From positions 62,001 to 126,000 of the forward strand of contig JANCIK010000004.1 of NCBI GenBank assembly GCA_028532985.1: a DNA stretch of 64,000 nt, in the 5' to 3' direction. The DNA is from Stropharia rugosoannulata (taxonomy: Eukaryota; Basidiomycota; Agaricomycetes; Agaricales; Strophariaceae). Position numbers and translations under genes: made by a program. The notes beneath the pieces were generated by a model. That model was not told the DNA's origin. It searched no databases and saw only the letters and a list, made by a program, of their open reading frames with translations. The number at the start of each line of letters is the position of its first letter. Positions within the stretch are counted from its first letter, which is position 1. This document shows, piece by piece, positions 11,974 to 20,766 of this stretch.

Positions 11974-12253
11974 TGTGAGGATTAATGCAAACCGCCTTCG
12001 GTAACTTGGTAGGGCGGGGGCCGTTGCGTTGCACGGCGTGGCATGTGCTTGGACAGAACTAGCGTACTTGCAATTTACTTAGCATTTATCAAACGTAGTC
12101 ACATGTACATTCCATTTCCAATTCTCACGTAGTACTTATGTAGACAATCGTTGTAGAGATTCCCCAGTTGCGTATCACGCTCACTGAGGAATCTCAGGTA
12201 TGTTAATTATTACTAGTTGCGTATCACGCTCACTGAGGAATCTCAGTTTGATA
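11974..12253 (+). repeat. 5' LTR of the copia element
   Basis: The LTR starts TGTGAGGATT and ends CAGTTTGATA. It contains a 32 bp unit, starting AGTTGCGTATCACG, twice (12166-12197 and 12215-12246). The sequence GAGATTCCCCAGT at 12156 can pair with ACTGAGGAATCTC at 12183 to form a hairpin. Confidence 0.96.
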
Positions 12254-12265
12254 GGTTATGAGCCC
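12254..12265 (+). promoter_or_regulatory. Primer binding site, internal initiator-tRNA-Met type
   Basis: GGTTATGAGCCC abuts the 5' LTR. It is complementary to the anticodon stem-loop of a methionine tRNA (GGGCTCATAACC), not to a tRNA 3' end. Drosophila copia primes in this way, with a 5' half of initiator tRNA-Met. Confidence 0.75.
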
Positions 12266-12339
12266 TGCTGTACGCGCTTAAACCCAACACGTAACTCGAA
12301 CTCGAAATTATACATTTCCCTGCTCCCATATTCCAAACC

Positions 12340-15300
12340 ATGTCTATTGCCAAACTTGGAGACAGCCTGATGAAGATCCCAACGCTAGACGTTGCGGGTA
12401 CAAATTGGGTAATCTACAAGGACCGGTTTCTCTGGTCGATTGACGCTCGCGGGCTGCTCGACCACGTTAACGGCTCTTCCATTGAGCCTACTCGACCCGT
12501 CTTTACTCGCATGAGACACACGGCTGTGGCCGGTGTAGCGACGTCAGCAGCTGCGGCTGCGACAACGGGCGATGAGAATACCATTGAAGAGGCGCTCACA
12601 TCCGAACAAGCGCTGTTGTTGGAGGAATGGGAGAAGGAGCTGAAGGTGTGGAGACAGGGGGAAGCCATTGTCAAACAGCAAATAGCTGTGAGCATCCCCG
12701 ATTCACTCTTCATGAAGGTCCGGAACGGAAACACGGCCTTCGACATCTGGGAAGGACTCTCAGCAGTCTTCCAAACGAAATCACGGATGGTTGCCGTGGA
12801 TTTGCGGCGCAGGCTCCAGCTCGAGCGCTGTGCTGAGAAAGGCGACGTGCGAGCTCACTTTACGAAGCTGCGTACGATGCGCGAGGACCTAGCCGCACTT
12901 GGTCAGCCAATTTCCGAGGACGACTTCTACACCATCATCCTCGGATCCCTCCCCTCATCCTATGACGCCTTCATTTCCTCCATCAATGGTACTGCTTTGC
13001 TTCTGGGAACTACAGTGTCCGCAGAGGACCTTATGCACGGTGCAACTCAGGAGTACGACCTAAAGACCTTACGCGCGGCTCGTGGTTCTTCATCCAAGAA
13101 GGAGGAAAACGCTGCGTTCTATTCTGGTGCGGGAAACGGCGCTGGAGATGGAAAGAGGGACGGAAAGGGCTTGAAGAAGGGCAAATGCCACAACTGCAAC
13201 AAGCCGGGTCACTACAAGGCCGACTGTTGGGCAAAGGGTGGCGGAAAGGAGGGGAAGGGACCAAAGGGCAAGGGAAAGGCCAAGTCGGAATCGAAGGAGA
13301 CTGCGGCAAGTGCTAGCAACGAAGCCAAGGAGGCGGATGCAGCCTGGATGGCCATGTCAGCCTTCACCGACAGCGACTTTGAGGACCTCGAGAATCTTAC
13401 CTGCGACTCCGAGTCCAACCTTCCAAACCTAAATGACTTCCTCACAGACTCAGACGACTCATTCTCGGAGATGCCCAATCTGGTGGAGACTTCTGATGGG
13501 GAAAGCGAGGCAGATAGCTTCGAAGAGGTGGAGGCGAGTGATGTAGAGATGGCGGACATGGCTGAGATGGATGAGGCATATGCGGAGAGTGCATGGATGC
13601 TTAGCGACTGGGCGGCAGAGGTCAATGACTTCGTTTCTGGCTTCGGAGATCACACAGTCAAATTTGGCAATAGTGCCGTGGATGTAAATCTGCAGGATGT
13701 GCACTTCAACTCTAATGAGGCCTACACGACCACCTTCGATGCAGCCATGTTGACCACTGGCGGACTAGGAAACAGTCTGGTTGATGTTGATATCTTCGAC
13801 TCCGGCGCTTCACGTCACATGTCCGGATACCGCCATCGCTTTATTAACTTTGTCAGTCTTGACGAAGGGCGGAACATCACTGCAGCCGACAAGCGCACCT
13901 TCAAGGCCACCGGAAAAGGGGACATGTACATTGAAGTGCCCAACGGAGACAGCGGGCCCTCAAGGATCCTCCTTCATGATGTTCTCTATGCGCCGAGCAT
14001 GGGTGTAACCCTAGTGTCAATTGGCCGCATCACTCTAGCCGGCTCATACGTCCTATTCGCGGGCAAGAACTGCCGCATCTACAATGAGTCAAAGGTCAGC
14101 TTGGGTCAGATCGACATCCACAATGGACTGTATCGCACATACACAGCACGCTCCGAAACAGCAGCATATGTAGGCCGCATGAAGGAAGTAATGACCATTG
14201 ATGATCTTCACCGCCGGCTCGGGCATATTAGTCCGGAAATAGCGCGCGATATGGTGAAGAAGGGACTGGTCGTTGGGATAGAGCTCGACGAGGAGAGCAA
14301 GCCATCTGTCTGTCAGTCTTGCCTGTGGGGGAAGACGAAGAGGAAGGCGATAGCAAGGGAGCGGGTGGAGAAGCGGGCGGAGGTGTTAGGGGGAGAAATC
14401 CACTCCGACCTGTGGGGACCAGCACCTGTCAAGACACTCGGCGGCCGCGAGTACTTCGCCAGCTTCACGGATGACAAGACTCGCTATACTGATGTTGACC
14501 TGCTTCGAAAGAAGGGCGAAACCTTCAGCGCCTATGTCAACTACGAAGCAGTGCTAAAGACCCAACACGACGTACCAATTAAGATCTTTCATTGCGACCG
14601 CGGAGGCGAGTTCACCAGCACAGAGTTCACCAATCACCTTAAGAAAGCTGGCACCATTCGTCGTCTTACTGTCCATGACACGCCCGAGTACAACGGCGTA
14701 GCAGAGCGGCTCAACGGCATCTTGCTAGACAAGATTAGGACCATGCTCCACAGCAGTGGTCTGCCCATGTTTCTCTGGGGCGAAGCTCTGAAACACGCCG
14801 TGTATCTCAAGAATCGCACACCAACTAAGGCACTTAACAATATGACCCCCTATGAGGCATTGAAGGGCACGAAGCCTGATCTCTCGAACCTGCCTGTTTG
14901 GGGCGCAACGGTGTGGGTGCATGACAAGACAGGCTCGAAGCTGGAGGCACGAGCAAAGGAGGGCCGTTGGGTGGGTTTTGATGAAGAGAGTCGAGCTCAC
15001 AGGGTCTACTGGGAAAGTAAGCGATCGGTTACGGTGGAACGGAGTATCACATTCATACCAGTGGAGGATCATGTTGTGGTTGAGGACGAAGATGTGCCGC
15101 TTGAGGGGGAGATTGAGGGGGAGAGGACGACCAGCACCGTTGAACCTGATCTCGAGAACAAGCAGCCCACTTCCCCACAACCAGATGATGCCTCGGACAA
15201 TGATGCACCAACAGCAGCAGAAGAGACCGGGCGGTCGAAGCGAGTGCGCATCGAGTCGGATTACATCCGAAGACTTCGAAGTGGAGAAGGCACGGCAAGC

Positions 15301-17016
15301 GGACTTCCGAAGGGGAATATCATGCCCCGAGGTCTGCAGCTTGTTGAGGAGGCTGCTGAAGGTGCGGCAATGTCGGCACTCTCGGATGACTGGGAGGCAG
15401 TGGCAGTGGAGGACTATGCGATGGCGACGGTGATGGAGGCGGCAGAAGGGCTGAACCCGTCCTACGAGGAGGCACGGACGCGGGACGACTGGCCAAAATG
15501 GCAAGAAGCCATCAAAGCCGAGCTCGACAGCCTGGAAGCCAATGGCACCTGGTCGCTGGTTGCACGACCACCTAATGCCAACGTAGTGGACTGCAAATGG
15601 GTTCTTCGCATCAAGAAGAACGCGGCTGGCGAGGTTGAGAAGTACAAAGCCCGGCTAGTTGCGCGAGGCTTCACTCAAATTCACGGCGTCGATTTCTACG
15701 AAACATATGCACCTGTTGCACGTCTATCCTCTTTCCGACTTCTACTTGCTATCGCAAATCGTAACAGCTGGCCTGTGGACTGCTTCGACTTTGATTCAGC
15801 CTTTCTCAACTCAGAACTAGGAGATGACGAGGTCATTTACCTGGAGCAGCCACGCGGCTATCAGCAGAGCGACAGGAAGCACTATGTGTTTCGCCTTCAC
15901 AAGGCATTGTACGGGTTGAAGCAGGGAGCGAGGAATTGGTATGAGGCGCTGAGGAAGGCGATGGAGGAATTGGGGTTTACGAGGACAGAGGCAGATCATG
16001 GGGTGTTTGTGAAGAGAGTGGGGAAGGACGTCATCATCCTGGCAGTACACGTTGACGACTGCCTCGTTACTGGGAGCCTTCGGGACCTAATCAATAAGTT
16101 CAAGAAAGACATTAACGAGAAGTATAAGATGACGGACCTTGGGCCATGCAAATGGCTCCTAGGGATCAAGATCGACCGTGACCTCGATGCCCGTACCATC
16201 TCCTTATCCCAATCTGCATACATCGACTCCATCATTTCGCGCTTCAATTTTGACGACCTGAAGCCGTCTGCGATCCCAATCGACCCTCACGCGCTGCTCT
16301 TGAAGTCGCAGTGCCCAACGACGCTTGCAGCGAAGGCACGGATGGCTAACATCCCTTATCGTGCTGCGGTTGGATCCCTAATGTATGCGTCAATGGGGAC
16401 ACGCCCTGACATCACTTTCGCAGTCTCGACAGTGGCACAATACCTCGAGAACCCAGGCTGGGAGCACTGGGAAGCGGTGAAGCGCATTTTTCGATATCTA
16501 AAGGGCACGAAGGACTTGCGGTTGGTGTTTGGAGGGGAGGCAAAGGAGCTGGCAGGATATGTGGATGCGGATGGCGCTTCACAGGACCATAGGCGGGCGA
16601 TTTCGGGGTATGTCTTCATCATGGATGGTGGGGCAGTGTCCTGGTCTTCGAAGAAACAGGAACTCGTTACTCTGTCGACGACGGAGGCGGAGTATGTGGC
16701 AGCAACTCACGCAGCGAAGGAAGCTCTCTGGCTGCGCCGGCTTCTCGCGGAACTTTTCCCGTCACCTGACCCCGGGCCGACCACACTTTACGGTGACAAC
16801 CAATCCGCCATCGCGCTCGCGCACGGCGGGCAATACCATTCTCGCACGAAGCATATCGACATTCGATACCACTTCATTCGGTACATTATCGAGGCCGGGT
16901 CAGTAAAGCTAATTTATTGCCCAACAAACGACCAGACAGCCGACACCCTCACCAAGGCATTACCAAGTGCTAAGGCAAAGCACTTTGCCACTGCGATGGG
17001 ACTTCGTGCGGTTTGA
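12340..17016 (+). CDS. Copia-type Gag-Pol polyprotein
   Basis: One frame of 1,558 residues encodes all functions. Gag is N-terminal and ends in a basic region with a CCHC knuckle at C283, C286, H291, C296. An acidic linker follows. The aspartic protease active site is DSGA at about 487, with the pre-integrase zinc-binding segment at about 620-670. The integrase triad is D690 (HSDLWGP), D753 (HCDRGGEF) and E789 (NGVAERLNG). Reverse transcriptase spans about 1045-1290, with the catalytic pair D1239-D1240 in AVHVDDCL, and RNase H is C-terminal from about 1405 (GYVDADGAS, STTEAEYVA, YGDNQSAI). Protein sorting must rely on proteolysis, because no separate gag stop or frameshift is present. No disabling change was seen. 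Confidence 0.96.
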   Translation: MSIAKLGDSLMKIPTLDVAGTNWVIYKDRFLWSIDARGLLDHVNGSSIEPTRPVFTRMRHTAVAGVATSAAAAATTGDENTIEEALTSEQALLLEEWEKELKVWRQGEAIVKQQIAVSIPDSLFMKVRNGNTAFDIWEGLSAVFQTKSRMVAVDLRRRLQLERCAEKGDVRAHFTKLRTMREDLAALGQPISEDDFYTIILGSLPSSYDAFISSINGTALLLGTTVSAEDLMHGATQEYDLKTLRAARGSSSKKEENAAFYSGAGNGAGDGKRDGKGLKKGKCHNCNKPGHYKADCWAKGGGKEGKGPKGKGKAKSESKETAASASNEAKEADAAWMAMSAFTDSDFEDLENLTCDSESNLPNLNDFLTDSDDSFSEMPNLVETSDGESEADSFEEVEASDVEMADMAEMDEAYAESAWMLSDWAAEVNDFVSGFGDHTVKFGNSAVDVNLQDVHFNSNEAYTTTFDAAMLTTGGLGNSLVDVDIFDSGASRHMSGYRHRFINFVSLDEGRNITAADKRTFKATGKGDMYIEVPNGDSGPSRILLHDVLYAPSMGVTLVSIGRITLAGSYVLFAGKNCRIYNESKVSLGQIDIHNGLYRTYTARSETAAYVGRMKEVMTIDDLHRRLGHISPEIARDMVKKGLVVGIELDEESKPSVCQSCLWGKTKRKAIARERVEKRAEVLGGEIHSDLWGPAPVKTLGGREYFASFTDDKTRYTDVDLLRKKGETFSAYVNYEAVLKTQHDVPIKIFHCDRGGEFTSTEFTNHLKKAGTIRRLTVHDTPEYNGVAERLNGILLDKIRTMLHSSGLPMFLWGEALKHAVYLKNRTPTKALNNMTPYEALKGTKPDLSNLPVWGATVWVHDKTGSKLEARAKEGRWVGFDEESRAHRVYWESKRSVTVERSITFIPVEDHVVVEDEDVPLEGEIEGERTTSTVEPDLENKQPTSPQPDDASDNDAPTAAEETGRSKRVRIESDYIRRLRSGEGTASGLPKGNIMPRGLQLVEEAAEGAAMSALSDDWEAVAVEDYAMATVMEAAEGLNPSYEEARTRDDWPKWQEAIKAELDSLEANGTWSLVARPPNANVVDCKWVLRIKKNAAGEVEKYKARLVARGFTQIHGVDFYETYAPVARLSSFRLLLAIANRNSWPVDCFDFDSAFLNSELGDDEVIYLEQPRGYQQSDRKHYVFRLHKALYGLKQGARNWYEALRKAMEELGFTRTEADHGVFVKRVGKDVIILAVHVDDCLVTGSLRDLINKFKKDINEKYKMTDLGPCKWLLGIKIDRDLDARTISLSQSAYIDSIISRFNFDDLKPSAIPIDPHALLLKSQCPTTLAAKARMANIPYRAAVGSLMYASMGTRPDITFAVSTVAQYLENPGWEHWEAVKRIFRYLKGTKDLRLVFGGEAKELAGYVDADGASQDHRRAISGYVFIMDGGAVSWSSKKQELVTLSTTEAEYVAATHAAKEALWLRRLLAELFPSPDPGPTTLYGDNQSAIALAHGGQYHSRTKHIDIRYHFIRYIIEAGSVKLIYCPTNDQTADTLTKALPSAKAKHFATAMGLRAV

Positions 17017-17023
17017 GGGGGAG
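17015..17023 (+). promoter_or_regulatory. Polypurine tract
   Basis: GAGGGGGAG lies directly before the 3' LTR, overlapping the polyprotein stop codon by two bases, at the position where plus-strand synthesis is primed. Confidence 0.85.
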
Positions 17024-17303
17024 TGTGAGGATTAATGCAAACCGCCTTCGGTAACTTGGTAGGGCGGGGGCCGTTGCGTTGCACGGCGTGGCATGTGCTT
17101 GGACAGAACTAGCGTACTTGCAATTTACTTAGCATTTATCAAACGTAGTCACATGTACATTCCATTTCCAATTCTCACGTAGTACTTATGTAGACAATCG
17201 TTGTAGAGATTCCCCAGTTGCGTATCACGCTCACTGAGGAATCTCAGGTATGTTAATTATTACTAGTTGCGTATCACGCTCACTGAGGAATCTCAGTTTG
17301 ATA
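17024..17303 (+). repeat. 3' LTR of the copia element
   Basis: The sequence is identical over 280 bp to the 5' LTR, including both internal 32 bp units. The second copy of the CAGCC duplication follows at 17304-17308. Confidence 0.96.
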
Positions 17304-17634
17304 CAGCCCAACCCCCCCTCGCCTTCTCCCTACCACTTCGTCCAGACCCGACCGTGGCCCATGGCGCCCTCAAAGGAACACCCTAGCCCCCAGTGGCACA
17401 ATGACCACCAATCAGTACTTAAACGGCGTATACCCCCCTACACTTAACAACTACCTCAGACTGCCTTCGACACATCTATCTGCGCCCTCTTACTCATAAC
17501 CCCTACGATGCCCTCGAAACAATCAAATAAACATGGCAAGCTCACAGAACGAGACCGCCTCCCTATTGGCACCCCCCCAGGCCCATCAGCCAGCCAAGGT
17601 ATGACGGTCCCTGCGCACCCTTTCGCAATGCTCA

Positions 17635-19404
17635 ATGCTGACCCGCTATCACCCAGCATCACAACAACCTACCGAGGCACCTCAAGGCAATCTAACTGCC
17701 CCTGTAGAAGATGACCGCATGGACACCGGTCAGGAAAGCCCCATTCCCCCTCCCACCCCCTCAAATGCACCCCCTGACATATCACCCTCTGGACAGAAGA
17801 GGGCCCGTGAGTGGGAACAGCCCACCACCCCACAGCCCTTCAAGCGAGCCACGACAGCCCCTGCCAGCCCCCCCGCACAGAACCTGCCCGCATGGGACTC
17901 AGACTCAGATTTGTCATACGTTAGCCAGACCGCTCTGTCTGCTGACGCCGCACAGATCTTGGCTCCTGAAAGCCCTGGAACGTTACATGCCACCGGTGAT
18001 CCCGCGCCCCCAGAACGCTACAGGATTCCAACCACAAAAGCTGACTACGCAAACCTGGGTATCCCTGACCCCAACCGGCCTCCCATCCTTAACTACCCGC
18101 TGGCTATACAAGACAGCCACCGGCGTTACCTAATTAACCAGGAAAGAAAGCGAAACCTAGCTGCTGTTGCCAGGACCCCTGCCCCACCGTTTGCATCTAC
18201 CCCCCAAACTGAAAGCCAAAAGACGTCCCCTCGCCCTTCTCGTGCTGCGAGTGCACTGTCAGCACCAAATTATACTGACCAGCCGCACGAGCCCCAGGCT
18301 CACGCCCCACCCAGAGCACCAACGCCCACCGAGGCGGAACTCCTTGACCAGTGGGCAAACGCTGATCCTAGCAACTATGAGCCTCCCTCGGACATGCGTC
18401 TCGTACCACGTCCAACTGAAGGCTTTCCACGGATACAAGGTATATCCTGCTTTGACCTTTACGCCCACCTCGACGACGAGACTCGTACCTTCTGGCAGGA
18501 ATACACAGACCCATTCTGTTTCGCCATCATTGCTAACGATAGTAACAGACTCGATAAATCCATCCAGACCAACAAGATCCGAGACCTGATCTCCACCGCT
18601 CTCGCACCCACAAACCCGGATGTCGAACCTATAGTCAGCCACGCCGCCCCCCTATATGCTCGCAACTTTGAACGGCGACCCATTGTCCCATATTTCGTCT
18701 CAGGCCTATCCGATTTTGAAACGGCTATCCTCACCCAACGCACTTGCTGGTCCACGAAAGACATTACAGTATTCTTCATTCCGAAAGGCGACTTCTTCTC
18801 TGAATCCGTCATGACGCTAGGAGACCTCTCCCTTACGCCCACCGCTGCCAACAATTCTCTTGTACGACACTCTGTCATCGCAGCCATCAGTGCCCCAAAC
18901 CCTGCCTTAACCAAGCTGATCCATATGTTCCATGATAAGCACGATGACGACGATCCCGCCGACTACATTCAGCAGCACCTGGCCCAGTCTGTCGAGGTCC
19001 AAAATATCACAATCACGGTAGACGGTCATAACATCACCCTCTTTAACGTCTATATGCCCTTCCCAAGCTCCGACGCACTAGCCTGCGAAGATATGAAGAT
19101 GCTAATCCGTAAACTGAAGATCCGCTGCGGCAGTGCTGGCCAGGCAAAGCATAAAACAATCTTCCACTGTGCTATATGCCGAGCCATCGACCACCCAACT
19201 GGTCTATGCAGCTATACCAAACTACCTGGCTGGCACGTACAGGACGTCAGAACGCCCCGAGCTTTGGACCGGAAACGTGAAATGCAGAACACCTCCGCTC
19301 TTGGAAGACGCCTTACAATGCAAGAAGGCGCGCACCCCGCCCACAGAGGACGCCCTAGCAGAGGGAACCCCAATCCAAACCGCGGCCGACGCCCCTTTAT
19401 GTAG
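17635..19404 (+). CDS. LINE ORF1 protein (Gag-like, CCHC knuckle)
   Basis: The 589-codon frame begins with a long proline/alanine-rich, probably disordered part. A more structured region from about residue 260 (RIQGISCFDLYAHLDDETR) follows, then a CCHC knuckle near residues 515-530 (CAICRAIDHPTGLC) and an arginine/glycine-rich tail. It probably coats the element RNA. The true start is uncertain. An ATG at 17533 is in the same frame (MASSQNETASLLAPPQAHQP) but is separated by TGA at 17602-17604. A GTATGA donor at 17599 with an AG in front of the in-frame GCACCT near 17675 could remove that stop as an intron. Confidence 0.85.
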   Translation: MLTRYHPASQQPTEAPQGNLTAPVEDDRMDTGQESPIPPPTPSNAPPDISPSGQKRAREWEQPTTPQPFKRATTAPASPPAQNLPAWDSDSDLSYVSQTALSADAAQILAPESPGTLHATGDPAPPERYRIPTTKADYANLGIPDPNRPPILNYPLAIQDSHRRYLINQERKRNLAAVARTPAPPFASTPQTESQKTSPRPSRAASALSAPNYTDQPHEPQAHAPPRAPTPTEAELLDQWANADPSNYEPPSDMRLVPRPTEGFPRIQGISCFDLYAHLDDETRTFWQEYTDPFCFAIIANDSNRLDKSIQTNKIRDLISTALAPTNPDVEPIVSHAAPLYARNFERRPIVPYFVSGLSDFETAILTQRTCWSTKDITVFFIPKGDFFSESVMTLGDLSLTPTAANNSLVRHSVIAAISAPNPALTKLIHMFHDKHDDDDPADYIQQHLAQSVEVQNITITVDGHNITLFNVYMPFPSSDALACEDMKMLIRKLKIRCGSAGQAKHKTIFHCAICRAIDHPTGLCSYTKLPGWHVQDVRTPRALDRKREMQNTSALGRRLTMQEGAHPAHRGRPSRGNPNPNRGRRPFM

Positions 19405-19600
19405 ACCCGTTCGATGTACCTATGACTCTACGCATACCTAGCTACGTCTTTCCCCTTTAAACTGAATGCCGCGAGACGATACAAACGCCCTATCCAATAA
19501 TGTTTACATTATCAATATGTATTTCTTCTTAATTTATATAATCTGTCCCCCAAGAAAGGACTGTAACATAAGCTAAAAATTAATCCCTATAACTGCGCTC

Positions 19601-20045
19601 TTCATCCCCAATGGTGATTTCTTCTCGGAATATGTCATGATGCTCGGAGACCTGTCCCTAACATTAACGACTTAAATCATCCAGACCTTCCGAAACAAGC
19701 ACGAAGACAACGAACCTGTTCACCACATCCAACAGATTAATCGATCAAGGCCCAGTCGATACTAGCTAATAACATCACCGTCACGGTAGAAGGCCACAAC
19801 ATCACCCTCTTCAACGTATATATCCCCCTCCTGAACTCCGATGCCGCGGCTTCCGAATACAAGAAGACACTTATAAGGAAACTGAAGATAAGATACAGCA
19901 GCGCCAGCCACGTGAAGCAGAAGATGATCTTCCACTGTACATCTGCCGTGCCATCGATCACCCCACAAACCTATGCCTATACCAAACTAACCATACCAGA
20001 CCGGAATCGCGCAATGCAGAATAACACCGCCCTATGCCACTAACT
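19601..20045 (+). pseudogene. Decayed partial duplicate of LINE ORF1
   Basis: Between ORF1 and ORF2 the sequence resembles the 3' half of ORF1 again. Frame fragments read FFSEYVMMLGDLSLT, ITVTVEGHNITLFNVYIP and KTLIRKLKIRYSSAS, against FFSESVMTLGDLSLT, ITITVDGHNITLFNVYMP and KMLIRKLKIRCGSAG in the intact ORF1. It has an internal deletion after LSLT, frameshifts and stops. It is probably non-functional, left by a tandem duplication or recombination between element copies. Confidence 0.8.
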
Positions 20046-20766
20046 CCCAGCACAGAACGGCTCCCAAACTAATCGGTGATGAGGACGCCGAAGTAGTGGG
20101 CACAACAACTCCTGCCACGGATTCTGCCCTTTCCCCTGAAAACAGAGAGTCGGACCCACCCGCCCAACAACAAGACTCGAAGCAGTGCCTTTAATCTACT
20201 ACACCAGTATATAACTTCCATACACTTTAATACAACCTCATGCCTTAATTCTACCTGACCTAATTTGAAATCTACAAAGTGCCTATAAACTATCGGATAT
20301 GATCACTCCCAAGCGCCCTAGCCTAATCTACTGACTGATTACAGGACAGGAAGCTAGGACACTTGAGGCATGCACTGTCGCATGCCGCCAAACGGAAGGT
20401 AACACCGTGCCAGCCATAACAGCACAGTCCGAAAGCAAACAACTCTGGCTGGAAATTACTTACCACCCAGTAGGAGCCGAGGTAACGGCCCCATCCCTAG
20501 ACCCCGATAAGGCCTAGAGATTGTTACTAATTATCCCTACACAACATACACCCCAAAACCCCCCCTCGCTGCCCTCGGGCCCAAAAGAGCGACTCCACAA
20601 CCTCACTGGTCTACATGGTAATTGCATCCCGAGACCTAGAGGAGATGGCACCTCAGCTATTGGGCGCCTCTTCGATGACGGACCTCGGAATTCGGTAAAT
20701 AGCACCCGCCCCGAGACGGAGAGGCAGCCTAGTGTCTTACACAACAGCTCCCCCCCGCCTCGCCGC

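Larger units (their letters stand above)
11974..17303 (+). mobile_element. Complete Ty1/copia-type LTR retrotransposon nested in the LINE
   Basis: The 5,330 bp element has 280 bp LTRs, identical in a base-by-base comparison, a primer binding site, one uninterrupted 1,558-codon polyprotein, a polypurine tract and a 5 bp target duplication. The integrase-before-reverse-transcriptase order defines the copia superfamily. Identical LTRs and an intact frame mean that the insertion is recent and the copy may still be competent. It lies in the same orientation as the host LINE and interrupts that element's 5' region, so it is younger than the LINE insertion. Confidence 0.97.

Noticed and set aside
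12166..12246. CRISPR-like spaced repeat
   Set aside because: Only two units with one short spacer, located inside an LTR and present identically in both LTRs of a eukaryotic retrotransposon.
14725..15504. 259-codon minus frame opposite the copia polyprotein
   Set aside because: It is antisense to the conserved integrase-to-reverse-transcriptase region; it is a shadow of codon bias in a functional gene.
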